From: Botryococcus braunii
Taxonomy: Eukaryota > Chlorophyta > Trebouxiophyceae
NCBI GenBank assembly: GCA_002005505.1
Contig: KV908645.1
Span: forward strand, 12,501-76,500
DNA: 64,000 bases
Reading direction: 5' to 3'
The notes under the pieces: model-generated
Databases searched by the model: none
What the model was told of the DNA's origin: nothing
What the model saw: the letters and a program-made list of their open reading frames with translations, nothing else
Shown: positions 25,807 to 36,900 of the stretch, piece by piece
Layout: the number at the start of each line of letters is the position of its first letter
Numbering within the stretch: position 1 is the stretch's first letter
Position numbers and translations under genes: made by a program

Positions 25807-28800
25807 GTGCAGACAATGACATCAAAGAAGAAGGGGCAGTCAACGAGTGGGGCGTCAACCTCAAGCAGTGAGACCACCACCTCTACACTTGTCCGAGAAC
25901 CCTGCACCCCAAGTACATCAAGGGGGGAAGGTGATGTATTACCAAAAGTTATCCCCACTCAGGTTAAAGTACACATCAAACTGAGGGACAAGGGACATAA
26001 TATTCTGATCTGGAAGAGTGCTTATTTGGCAGCTAATGAGGCAAAGGGGTCCCTTCCTGCAGTGCTGGAGGCCATTCCTGGCACGTTGCATGATGCAGCA
26101 GCTCTATTACTATTGTATGAATCTGCACCAGAGGAGTGGCAGGGAGAACTGGCAGAGCTGGGATCTGCATATGATGCGTATGAGTACATATGCAGGAAAT
26201 TCATTGGTGGATATAATCTTCAGGCAAACATCGACTGGTTGCAAGAAATGGGTCAAGGGATGAGACATGATGAAACAATTTCCCAATACGTGAATCGCAT
26301 GCTCAATCTCAAAGCCTGCCTCCACAGAAACAATCATCATCTGATGGATGGCTTTGTAGCGACCCAAATAGTGCAGGGTCTCCCTGAGGCAGCTAAGGAG
26401 CCTGGCAGCCTGTCCATAGCCGTCGCATATCCACTCAACAAGCTGGCTGAACTACTACGTACCACTGCAGCGGCCCTGGGTTTTGATGAGACAGCTCCCC
26501 GCCAGCCCAGAGTCCTGGCCATCACCCCAAGCACTAGTGGAGCTAGCAACCCGCGAGCAGCAAGTGCAGCAACTGCTCAGGAGTCTTCTAGTGCATCTGA
26601 TCCCAAGGGAGTTTGCAACTACTGCAATAAAAAGGGCCATTATTGGAGAGACTGCAGAAAGAGGCGCAGGGACGAGGAGACCCAGAGGAATGTGGTGGCA
26701 GCAGTCCAGCAGCTGCAAGGCATGTGGCCACAGGGCCAGCCACCTGTGGGTGGCCACCATCCTCCAGTAGCCCAGCTGGCCCATCATGGTGCAGATGCCT
26801 TCCCTGCTTGGTTCCAGCCTCCTTCTCCACCTCCACCTCCTCCTGAAGGTATGCTGTACACAATATCCCACAGTGTCCTAGACAGTACGATCAGTAAACC
26901 CTTACAGCACTCCTGGCTGGTTGACAGTGGGGCATCGGTGCACCTAGTAAATGACGTGGCATTGCTGCATAATCCTATCATCCATGCCAAACCAATTCCC
27001 CTGCACTTGGCTACCTCTGATGCCACTGGTTGTATTATTGCATCTGGGTCAGTCTGTATTTTGAGCCCGCAACGCATTCCCTTCTGGATCCATCATGTGC
27101 AGTGTGTCCCCTCAGCTACCACCAACATCCTGTCAGTATCTGCTGCCCTTAAGGACGGTGCAGTATTCCAAACAGACAATGTGGGTGCCTTTTCATATGT
27201 CAGTGGATCAAACCACTGGAGAGCTCAGGTCACTGCAGAGATGGGACTGTACTACATTCATAGTGTAGTTGCAGTAAGAGGGACCAGCACGTCAAAGCAT
27301 GCAGCCAGTGCAACCAAACAGTTAAAATCCAGTATCTTGTCACACAGCTGTGCCAAACGTTACTTATGGCATAGCAGAATGGGACACCCTGGAGAAACGT
27401 GGATGCAGCGTCTTGCTAAGGAGAACCTGGTGACTGGGATTGACACCTCCCTCTCTCCCTGCACTGATTGCCCATTACACTGTGAGGCGTGTATTGAAGG
27501 AAAGGCTGCCAGACCCTCTTTCGGAACCAGTACCAGACCTGCCTTGGAACCCCTGGACCGAGTACACATAGATACTGTGGGTCCCATTACACCCGCAGCC
27601 ATTACTGGTGAACGTTTGTGGGTTACTGTACTGGATGAAGCCTCTCAGTGGAAAGCAGTTATCCCAGTAAAGTCCAAAGACACCATCAGTGCAGCTGTCA
27701 GGGACTTACTTGTTTACTGGCAGACGCAACGAAAAACCACTGTGAAGTGTGTCAGACGTGACAGAGGAACTGAATTTATTAATGCTCGATTCAAGGAGTT
27801 CTGTGCCTCCCAGGGGACTAAGCTTGAGACCTCTGCCCGCTACACCCCACAGCAGAATGGAGTGGCTGAACGAGCCAACCGAACCCTGAAGGAAAGAACC
27901 CGGACTATCCTGGCCTTTGCTGCTGCCAGTCCCACCCTCTGGAAAGAAGCCCTGGAGACAGCATGCACCCTGCTCAACATGGGCCCAAGTACAGGCAGGG
28001 ACCTTACCCCCTTTGAATTATTCTGGGGATATAAGCCTGATGTCTCACTTCTGCGCACATGGGGCTGCCTTGCATATGTGCATATCCCAGATGTCCAGAG
28101 GCCAGTCTTTGCACCAAAAACTGTGCCAGGAATGCTCACCGGTTATTCAGCCTCCTCCAAAGCCTATCGTATGTACATGGGTGGGGGTATATGGCGAGAA
28201 AGCAGAGATGTCATCTTTGTGGAGCACCTCAGAGGGGCCTCTCGTATTGGTCTCAGTGTGACTCCCGCTCATTCTGAGGAATTTCTGTGCCCTGTTCCCT
28301 CTGGGACCAGCACTTCCAAACAACACCCAGAGCCAGAGACTGTATCCTGTGAAGACGACAGTGAGGCAGAGATCCAGGACTCATCCGTTGAGTCATTGCA
28401 CCCTCACATTTCCCAGAAAGACGCAGACTCAGAATGTCCAGGACCCTCTGGGAAGGCTGAGCCCGAGCCTGACCCCCAGAGATCCTCTGCTCCCGCGGAG
28501 ATCCGAAGGACCATCGAAGCAACTCTGGACCTGGCCCGCGGCGCTCATTCGGACTCGGGCCTACAGCAACAAATGATGCGAGCTCAAGAGATTCTCAGAC
28601 CAACCAGCCTGGAGAATTCCAATTTGGCTGCTGATGGGCTGACAAGAGCTCAGAGGCATGAGCAACGAACACTTGCAAGAGAACTCCTGCTGTCACAGGA
28701 GATGGGAGAGAGCAGAGACAAAGTGGGGCTAACGGAAAGTGACACACAGTCACCGGGACCAGGGGAAGTGCAGGTAGATGGGTGCCAGTCTGAGAGCTCT

Positions 28801-29064
28801 GATTTTCATGTTAGTGATGAGAGGGGGGCAGCCACAATCATGACTGCACATGGTCCCAGGGAGCTGAGTTGCACCGGTGAGTCCTGTCCAGTGAATGAGC
28901 TTCATGTCAGCGGTGAGACTTGTGTGGAAACGTCTGGCTCTCCCCATCAGTGGCGTGGACTGGTAGGGGAAGGTGGTGACAGCCACAGTCCTGAGAAGAG
29001 ACATTCCACTCTCTCGGAAACAGCCAGAAATGTCTGTAAGAGCAGTACTGGGTCTGCATCCTAG
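25807..29064 (+). CDS. gag-pol: copia-B1 gag-protease-integrase and linker (ends at premature TAG)
   Basis: 1085 codons. Gag of UBN2 type, knuckle CNYCNKKGHYWRDC, a Pro-rich stretch, protease WLVDSGASVHLVND, HHCC domain (LWHSRMGHPGETW; CTDCPLHCEAC), integrase D-D-E (HIDTVGPI; RRDRGTEF, where other copies have RCDRGTEF; QQNGVAERANRTLKERTR), then the variable linker with ELSCTGESCPV-type block. TAG at 29062-29064 replaces the CAG seen in B0 and B3. The start could be ATG 25807 or the third-codon ATG at 25816. Confidence 0.92.
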   Translation: MQTMTSKKKGQSTSGASTSSSETTTSTLVREPCTPSTSRGEGDVLPKVIPTQVKVHIKLRDKGHNILIWKSAYLAANEAKGSLPAVLEAIPGTLHDAAALLLLYESAPEEWQGELAELGSAYDAYEYICRKFIGGYNLQANIDWLQEMGQGMRHDETISQYVNRMLNLKACLHRNNHHLMDGFVATQIVQGLPEAAKEPGSLSIAVAYPLNKLAELLRTTAAALGFDETAPRQPRVLAITPSTSGASNPRAASAATAQESSSASDPKGVCNYCNKKGHYWRDCRKRRRDEETQRNVVAAVQQLQGMWPQGQPPVGGHHPPVAQLAHHGADAFPAWFQPPSPPPPPPEGMLYTISHSVLDSTISKPLQHSWLVDSGASVHLVNDVALLHNPIIHAKPIPLHLATSDATGCIIASGSVCILSPQRIPFWIHHVQCVPSATTNILSVSAALKDGAVFQTDNVGAFSYVSGSNHWRAQVTAEMGLYYIHSVVAVRGTSTSKHAASATKQLKSSILSHSCAKRYLWHSRMGHPGETWMQRLAKENLVTGIDTSLSPCTDCPLHCEACIEGKAARPSFGTSTRPALEPLDRVHIDTVGPITPAAITGERLWVTVLDEASQWKAVIPVKSKDTISAAVRDLLVYWQTQRKTTVKCVRRDRGTEFINARFKEFCASQGTKLETSARYTPQQNGVAERANRTLKERTRTILAFAAASPTLWKEALETACTLLNMGPSTGRDLTPFELFWGYKPDVSLLRTWGCLAYVHIPDVQRPVFAPKTVPGMLTGYSASSKAYRMYMGGGIWRESRDVIFVEHLRGASRIGLSVTPAHSEEFLCPVPSGTSTSKQHPEPETVSCEDDSEAEIQDSSVESLHPHISQKDADSECPGPSGKAEPEPDPQRSSAPAEIRRTIEATLDLARGAHSDSGLQQQMMRAQEILRPTSLENSNLAADGLTRAQRHEQRTLARELLLSQEMGESRDKVGLTESDTQSPGPGEVQVDGCQSESSDFHVSDERGAATIMTAHGPRELSCTGESCPVNELHVSGETCVETSGSPHQWRGLVGEGGDSHSPEKRHSTLSETARNVCKSSTGSAS

Positions 29065-29723
29065 TACCTATGTGAGAGCCGAGAAGAGGAGGTGAATCAG
29101 GTGCACAGACAGTGTGTAGTACCACCAAATTACAAGTGCAGCCTGAGAGGTACCTGTGTATGGGAGAAGGATGTCAGGGATGAGAGGTCACAGACTCTTG
29201 TGACACAACGTGGAAGTCAGAGACACACAAGTCAAGAAAGGGAGGGGAAGCAAAGGGGCGACCAGAGCCTACCTCCCCCTGCCTATGAGAGCCCTCAAGA
29301 GCCTGAGCTTGAGAGGATGTGTAAGCGTGTGGATGTGGAGGTGAACCGGAAGCTCAGACAATGTGAGAAACCTCCTGACTATGGATGCTTCCCGGGAGGT
29401 ACCTGTGTCTGGGAGGAAGATGTGAGCGTGCAAGACAACAAATTGAGCAGTGCGAAGAGCGAATCCAAGAGAGAGAGAGAAGCATGAGAGAAAGCTCTGA
29501 TACCACTGAGAGAAAAGCTAGCTGTAGTGCGGCGAGTGTCAGTGGAAGAGTAGTGGGTTCTGAGGGTGCAACCAACGATTCTCCCAAGGGTACGGGAGAG
29601 GAGGGGAAGCACACTGGTGTTAGATTTGGTAAAATCCATGTTCCCTCTAATTTAAGAGAAGCTCAGATGTCCCTCAGTGGGAATACTGGAAGGCTGCGAT
29701 GCAAGAAGAGCAGAATTCATTAG
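29065..29723 (+). pseudogene. gag-pol: copia-B1 linker with two cysteine motifs
   Basis: Same frame as the upstream part to 29487: QCVVPPNYKCSLRGTCVWEK and QCEKPPDYGCFPGGTCVWEE, two copies of a cysteine motif about 85 residues apart. A two-base change in a GA run near 29475 moves to the frame 29385-29723 (KASCSAASVSGRVV; GVRFGKIHVPSNLREAQ). A missing C near 29670 (GATGTCCCTC against GATGTCCCCTC) then shifts again into RT. Confidence 0.85.
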
Positions 29724-31229
29724 ACACCCATGAGGTTATGGAATATGTTCCTAGACCTCATGGGCATAAGGTAATACCAGTTCACTGGATTTTCTCAGTG
29801 AAAATGGATGCACATGGCAATGTGGTGAGATTCAAGGCAAGATTGGTTGCTCAAGGGTGTCGACAAATTCCTAGAGTAGATGTCATGGAAGTCTTCGCAC
29901 CAACCAGCAGCTATGGAGCTAGGAGAGCCTTACTAGCTGTGGCTGCTAGGGAAGGTTACGAGATTCACCAGGTAGATGTTAAGACAGCCTTTCTCAATGG
30001 TGAGCTGGAGGAAGAAGTGTATGTAACACAACCTCCAGGATTTGAGAATGGTGATCGCAATACCGTGTGTCGACTCAAAAAGGCACTTTATGGCCTAAAG
30101 CAGGCCCCACGTGCCTGGCACAAGACCCTTAATGACAAACTTGAAGTCATGGGGTATGAGGTGTGCAAGATTGATGCTGGAGTTTATGTGAGATGCTCTG
30201 AAGATGGGGGTAAATCCTACGTGCTAATTTATGTAGATGATCGCTTGATTGTATCCAAGGGCATGTCAGAGGTGGAGAGAGTGAAAGAGCTTCTCAAGAA
30301 AGAATTCACCATCCACGATCTGGGGGAGGTGAAGGATTTCTTAGGTTGTCAAGTCATGAGAGATAGAGAGAAGGGGTTAATCTCCCTGAGTTGCATTCCT
30401 AAGATAGATGCACTTGTGAAGAAGTTTGGTCTTGATCTTGAGTCAGTTGGGCCCGATACCCCAATGACAAAAGATTTTGTAATGTCTCAGATGCCTGCAC
30501 CAAAGGATGGGAGTGATAGTATTGGTGCTGGGAGTGTTCTGCCTCCTGGTCACCGATACTGTGAGTTAGTTGGGTCACTGCTCTACATCGCTAACACCAC
30601 TCGTCCTGATATATCCCAGGCTGTAGGAGTTCTGTCGAGGTACAGGATGTCACCCACAACAGCACACTGGAATGAGGCCATCCGTGTGTTGAAATATCGT
30701 AAGGGAACCCGAGACCTAGTTCTGATCCTTGGTGGAAAAGAAACAGAGTTGGAGGGATATGTTGATGCTGATTACGGTGGAGATCAAGACCACCGTTTCT
30801 CCACCACCGGTTTCGTCCTCACTGTGTTTGGAGGAGCAGTTGTGTGGGGAAGTAAAAAGCAATCTGCTGTGGCTACTTCCACAGTAGAAGCAGAGTTCAT
30901 GGCAGCAAGTGCTGTTGTGAAGGAAGCTAATGGGCTGAGGGGATTCTTGGAGGGAATTGGTGTGTTACCGTGGATAGTGAAGATACATTGTGATAACCAA
31001 GGGTGCATCAACCACCTTAGGAATCCAGTGTATTCTAAACATACCAAGCACATTGCAATCAGCTGTCACTTTGCACGTGAAGCTATTGCAAAGGGGCAGG
31101 TTGACTTCAAATACATTCAGTCTGCCAGGAATGTGGCTGACATCTTCACTAAACCACTAGTAAGATTAGTGTTTCAGGGTCATAGAAACTCACTGGGTCT
31201 TGCCAAGGTGAGGAAAAGGCAAGGGGAAG
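29699..31229 (+). CDS. gag-pol: copia-B1 reverse transcriptase and RNase H
   Basis: Open frame from 29699. RT motifs [34 protein letters not shown] and the catalytic box read as YVDDRLIVSK, with Arg where all other copies have Leu, which may impair RT. RNase [43 protein letters not shown]. The normal stop is lost by a short deletion after GLAK (B3 ends GLAKFW), so the frame runs on into the LTR to 31312. Confidence 0.9.
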
Positions 31230-31921
31230 TGTTGTATTGGATGAGTTATTTATGCCGTTCCCTCAGTGGAGTAATAGTGTCTATTCCGTCAGTGACAATA
31301 ATAAATGACTAATATGGGCGAAACTGCAAAGACTTCGCGGTTAGGAACCATTTGAATGTAGATAGAGATAACGCAAGTTACAGACACGTTTAGTGCAGGA
31401 AGGTAGTGGTGCTAGCACGGAGAGGCAAGGCACTTGTTTGGGACTACACAAGCACTCCGGGTGTTTCCTCAAAGTTGCCCAATCAGTCCTTGATTGTTCA
31501 TGTCCTAGACTCTACTCTTCGTCACACAGTAGAGCGAACTTTGACTCACACCCACCGTGCCGCCACTGCACAGGTAACGTGATTGTGAATAGAATGGGAG
31601 ATTTGAGGCTCTGTTGGCCTTAGTATTTCATGTTATGTGTATGTGCTTGGCTATCTTATCATCGGACAATGAGATTGATCCGTTCTGAGGACGTACCAGT
31701 TAGGGTAGTTTGAATTCCGTTTTTAAGAGAGAGCAAGTGAGCAATTGTAATAGACTTGTTTGGGACTACACAAGCACTCTGGGTGTTTCCTTAAAGTTGC
31801 CCAATCAGTCCTTGATTGTTCATGTCCTAGACTCTACTCTTCGTCACACAGTAGAGCGAACTTTGACTCACACCCTCCGTGCCGCCACTGCACAGGAATA
31901 CGCCAAGCCCATAACCTAACA
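31230..31921 (+). repeat. copia-B1 3' LTR
   Basis: 692 bp. Copies at 31432-31574 and 31754-31896. Preceded by the purine tract (to 31229). Followed by target duplication CATCG. Confidence 0.95.
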
Positions 31922-31926
31922 CATCG

Positions 31927-32092
31927 TTTGGCTGAACAAAGAGCAGGAAACTGCTGAAATTGCAGCGTATAACGCAGTGGAATTAGCATTGTCCACTATC
32001 CCTGTGGCTGCCTTCAAAGACACCCTGTCTCTGAGTGTTCGATGTGAAGCTGCCTGGGAGACGGAGTCAGACAGTGATGAGTCTGTTGATTG
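31927..32092 (+). pseudogene. copia-B0 ORF1, 3' part
   Basis: Continues the ORF1 started at 24183: WLNKEQETAEIAAYNAVELA, FKDTLSLSVRC and the acidic end ETESDSDESVD with stop TGA at 32090-32092. Displaced 7.4 kb from its start by copia-B1. Confidence 0.9.
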
Positions 32093-32138
32093 AGGTGATT
32101 GTTTAAGTTTCCTTTGTTCACCGTAAACATTGCAGACA

Positions 32139-32693
32139 ATGACTTAAGAAGAAGGGACAGTCAACGAGTGGGGCTTCTACCTCAAACAGTGAGACCACCT
32201 CCTCTACACCTGTTCGAGAACCCTGCACCCCAAGTACATCGAGGGGGGAAGGAGATGAGTTGCCCAAAGTTATCCCTACTCAGGTTAAAGTGCACATCAA
32301 ACTGAGGGACAAGGGACGTAATATTCTGATCTGGAAGAGTGCATATATGGCAGCAAACGAGGCAAAGGGATCTCTTCCTGCAGTGCTGGAGGCCATGCCA
32401 GGCACGTTGCATGATGCAGCAGCTTTGTTACTGCTGTATGAATCTGTGCCTGTGGAGTGGCAGGGCGAACTGTCTGAGATGGCATCTGCATATGATGCTT
32501 ATGAGTACATATGCAGGAAATTCATTGGTGGCCACAATCTTCAGGCAAACATGGACTGGTTGCAAGAAATGGGTCAAGGGATGAGACATGATGAAACAGT
32601 TTCTCAATATGTGAATCGCATGCTCAATCTCAAAGCCTGCCTTCACAGAAATATTCATCATCTGATGGATGGGTTTGTAGCGACCCAAATAGT
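32139..32693 (+). pseudogene. gag-pol: copia-B0 gag N-terminal part (start codon region broken)
   Basis: The gag ATG is followed by ACT TAA because of a short deletion, so the natural frame is dead at codon 3. Downstream sequence from 32260 keeps the gag domain (VIPTQVKVHIKLRDKG; AAALLLLYESVPVEWQGEL; EYICRKFIGGHNLQANMDWL; RHDETVSQYVNRMLNLKAC) to IVQG, where the hAT element is inserted. Continues at 41048. Confidence 0.88.
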
Positions 32694-33190
32694 GCAGGGT
32701 CCAGTGAACGACAACCCGTACGGGAACCGTACCGGTTGGCGAATTTCAGTAGGGGTCCCGTACGGGTCGCCTAGGGGGGATACGACTAACCCGTTAGAAT
32801 TCATCAGATTCTGGTAGCGAAATACGGGTCATACCCAACGGGCTAAGCGGAAGTCTTACGGCTTACCCGGGAAATTTTCTATTCTATCGGGCCAACTCTT
32901 GGGGTCGACTTTACATGACTGATTACATTAATGCCGTGATTATGCCGTGATTATGTAGGCCTTCGCGGTTCCTATTGGGGCGATTTTTGGCCTTATTTGC
33001 CCGATGTAGCATGAAAACCGTGTCGAGGAATCCCAAGGTCCAGAAGGGTCTCCGCCGAAAGTTTCGGCCAGAAACCCCTTTGGTTCCAAAGGAAAGGCAC
33101 GTGAGACCCATGTGACAGTATTGACACTTAATGTCGCGCACTGCATTTGCTGGCGAAACATTGATGCAGCAAGTTCCACGATAGGATATA

Positions 33191-33882
33191 TGTTAGGTTA
33201 TGGGCTTGGCGTATTCCTGTGCAGTGGCGGCACGGAGGGTGTGAGTCAAAGTTCGCTCTACTGTGTGACGAAGAGTAGAGTCTAGAACATGAACAATCAA
33301 GGACTGATTGGGCAACTGTAAGGAAACACCCGGAGTGCTTGTGACGTCCCAAACAAGTCTATTACAATTGCTCACTTGCTCTCTCATAACAACGGAATTC
33401 AAACTATCCTAACTGGTACGTACTCAGAAAGGATCAATCTCATTGTCCGATGATAAGATAGCCAAGCACATACACATAACATGAAATATTAAGGTCAACA
33501 AAGCCTCAAATCTCCCTATCTATTCACCATCACGTTACCTGTGCAGTGGCGGCACGGAGGGTGTGAGTCAAAGTTCGCTCTACTGTGTGACGAAGAGTAG
33601 AGTCTAGAACATGAACAATCAAGGACTGATTGGGCAACTTTAAGGAAACACCCGGAGTGCTTGTGACGTCCCAAACAAGTGCCTTGCCTCTCCGTGCTAG
33701 CACCACTACCTTCCTGCACTAAACGTGTCTGTAACTTGCGTTATCTTTATCTTCATTCAAATTGTTCCTAACCGCTAAGTCTTTGTAGTTTCGCCCATAT
33801 TAGTCATTTATTATTGTCACTGACGGAATAGCCACTATTACTCCACTGAGGGAAAGGCATAAATAACTCATCCAATACAACA
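33191..33882 (-). repeat. copia-B3 3' LTR
   Basis: 692 bp. Repeat copy 1 33538-33680, copy 2 33216-33358 (143 bp, one mismatch, in GGCAACT(G/T)TAAGG). Both copies share GACGTCACAAG and GTTCTAGAC, which differ from B0 and B1. Confidence 0.95.
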
Positions 33883-33901
33883 CTTCCCCTTGCCTTTTCC
33901 T
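33883..33901 (-). promoter_or_regulatory. copia-B3 polypurine tract
   Basis: Minus AGGAAAAGGCAAGGGGAAG immediately before the 3' LTR and overlapping the gag-pol stop codon by one base. Confidence 0.9.
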
Positions 33902-36900
33902 CACCAGAACTTGGCAAGACCCAGTGAGTTTCTATGACCCTGAAACACTAATTTTACTAGAGGTTTAGTGAAGATGTCAGCCACATTTCTGGCAGACTGA
34001 ATGTATTTGAAGTCAACCTGCCCCTTTGCAATAGCTTCACGAGCAAAGTGACAGCTGATTGCAATGTGTTTGGTATGTTTAGAATACACTGGATTCCTGA
34101 GATGGTTGATGCACCCTTGGTTATCACAATGTATCTTCACTATCCAGGGTAACACACCAATTTCCTCTAGGAATCCCCTCAGCCAATTAGCTTCCTTCAC
34201 AACAGCACTTGCTGCCATGAATTCTGCTTCTACTGTGGAAGTAGCCACAGCAGATTGCTTTTTACTTCCCCACACAACTGCTCCTCCAAACACAGTGAGA
34301 ACGAAGCCGGTGGTGGAGAAACGGTGGTCTTGATCCCCACCGTAATCAGCATCAACATATCCCTCCAACTCTGTTTCTTTTCCACCAAGGATCAGAACCA
34401 GGTCTCGGGTTCCCTTAAGATATTTCAACACACGGATTGCCTCATTCCAGTGTGCTGTTGTGGGTGACATCCTGTACCTCGACAGAACTCCTACAGCCTG
34501 GGATATATCAGGACGAGTGGTGTTAGCTATGTAGAGTAGTGACCCTACTAACTCACAGTATCGATGACCAGGAGGCAGAACACTCCCAGCACCAATACTA
34601 TCACTCCCATCCTTTGGTGCAGGCATCTGAGACATTACAAAATCTTTTGTCATTGGGGTATCGGGCCCAACTGACTCAAGATCAAGACCAAACTTCTCCA
34701 CAAGTGCATCTATCTTAGGAATGCAACTCAGGGAGATTAACCCCTTCTCTCTATCTCTCATGACTTGACAACCTAAGAAATCCTTCACTTCCCCTAAATC
34801 GTGGATAGTGAATTCTTTCTTGAGAAGCTCTTTCACTCTCTCCACCTCTGACATGCTCTTGGATACAATCAAGAGATCATCTACATAAATTAGCACATAG
34901 GATTTACCCCCATCTTCAGTGCATCTCACATAAACTCCAGCATCACTCTTGCACACCTCATACCCCATGACTTCAAGTTTGTCATTCAGGGTTTTGTGCC
35001 AGGCACGTGGGGCCTGCTTTAGGCCATACAGTGCCTTTTTGAGTCGACACACGGTATTGCGATCACCATTCTCAAATCCAGGAGGTTGCGTTACATACAC
35101 TTCTTCCTCCAGCTCACCATTGAGAAAAGCTGTCTTAACATCTACCTGGTGAATCTCATAACCTTCCCTAGCAGCCACAGCTAACAAGGTTCTCCTAGCT
35201 CCATAGCTGCTGGTAGGTGCAAAGACCCCCATGACATCTACTCCAGGAATTTGTCGACAACCCTGAGCAACCAATCTTGCCTTGAATCTCAACACATTGC
35301 CATGTGCATCCATTTTCACTGAGAAAATCCAGTGAACTGGTATTACCTTATGCCCATGAGGTCTGGGAACATATTCCATAACCTCATGGGTGTCTAATGA
35401 ATTCTGCTCTTCTTGCATCGCAGCCTTCCAGTATTCCCACTGAGGAGACATCTGAGCTTCTCTTAAATTAGAGGGAACATGGATTTTACCAAATCTAACC
35501 CCAGTGTGCTTCCCCTCCTCTCCCTTGCCCTTGGGAGAATCGTTGGTTGCACCCTCAGAACCCACTACTCTTCCACTGACACTCGCCGCACTACAGCTAG
35601 CTTTTCTCTCAGTGGTATCAGGGCTTTCTCTCATGCTTCTCTCTCTCTTGGATTCGCACCTCGCACTGCTCAACTTGTTGCCTCGCACTTTCACATCTTC
35701 CTCCCAAACACAGGTACCTCCCGGGAAGCATCCATAGTCTGGAGGTTTCTCACATTGTCTGAGCTTCCGGTTCACCTCCACATCCACACTCTGACACATC
35801 CTCTCAAGCTCAGGCTCTTGAGGGCTCTCACAGGCAGAGGGAGGTAGGCTCTGGTCGCCCCTTTGCTTCCCCTCCCTTTCTTGACTTGTGTGTCTCTGAC
35901 TTTCACGTTGTGTCACAAGAGTCTGTGACCTCTCATCCCTGACATCCTTCTCCCAGACACAGGTACCTCTCAGGCTGCACTTGTAATTTGGTGGTACCAC
36001 ACATTGTCCGTGCACCTGATTCACCTCCTCATCTCGGCTCTCACACAAGTACTGGGATGCTGACCCAGTACTGCTCGCACAGACATTTCTGGCTGATTCC
36101 GAGAGAGTGGAATGTCTCCTCTCAGGACTGTGGCTGTCACCACCTTCCCCTACCAGTTCATGCCACTGATGGGGAGAGCCAGATGTTTCCACACAGGTCT
36201 CACCACTGACATGACGCTCATTCACTGGACAGGACCCACCCGTGCAACTCAGCTCCCTGGGACCATTTGCAGTCATGACTGTGGCTGCCCCCCTCTCATC
36301 ACTAACATGAAAATCAGGGCTCTCAGACAAGCACCCATCTATCTGCACTTCCCCTGGTCCCTGTGACTGTGTGTCACTTTCTGTTAGCCCCACTCTGTCT
36401 CTGCTCTCACCCACCTCCTGTGACAGCAGGAGTTCTCTTGCAAGTGTTCGTTGCTCATGCCTCTGGGCTCTTGTTAGCCCATCAGCAGCCAAATTGGAGT
36501 TCTCCAGGCTTGTTGGTCTGAGAGACTCTTGAGCTCGCATCATTTGTTGCTGTAGTCCCGAGTCCGAATGAATGCCGCGGGCCAGGTCCAGAGCTGCTTC
36601 GATGGTCCTTCGGATCTCCGCGGGAGCAGTGGATCTCTGGGGGTCAGGCTCGGGCTCAGCCTTCCCAGAGGGTCCTGGACATTCTGAGTCTGTGTCTTCC
36701 TGGGAAATGTGTGAATGCACTGTCTCGACTGATGAGTCCTGGATCTCTGCCTCACTGTCGTCTCCACAAGATACCTTAACTGGCTCTGGGTGCTGTTTGG
36801 TAGTGCTGGGTTCAGAGGGAACAGGGGACAGAAATTCCTCAGACTGAGCAGGAGTCACACTGAGACCAACACGAGAGGCCCCTCTGAGATGCTCCACAAA

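Larger units (their letters stand above)
24514..31921 (+). mobile_element. copia-B1: complete Ty1/copia element inside copia-B0 ORF1
   Basis: 7408 bp with 692-bp LTRs (24514-25205 and 31230-31921) and target duplication CATCG (24509-24513, 31922-31926). Contains PBS, ORF1, gag-pol with one nonsense codon and two frameshifts, and a purine tract. LTRs are nearly identical, so insertion is recent. Same orientation as its host. Confidence 0.96.

Noticed and set aside
23421..32693. Direct repeats spaced regularly as a CRISPR-like or satellite array
   Set aside because: They are LTRs and LTR-internal copies of nested copia elements with coding sequence between them.
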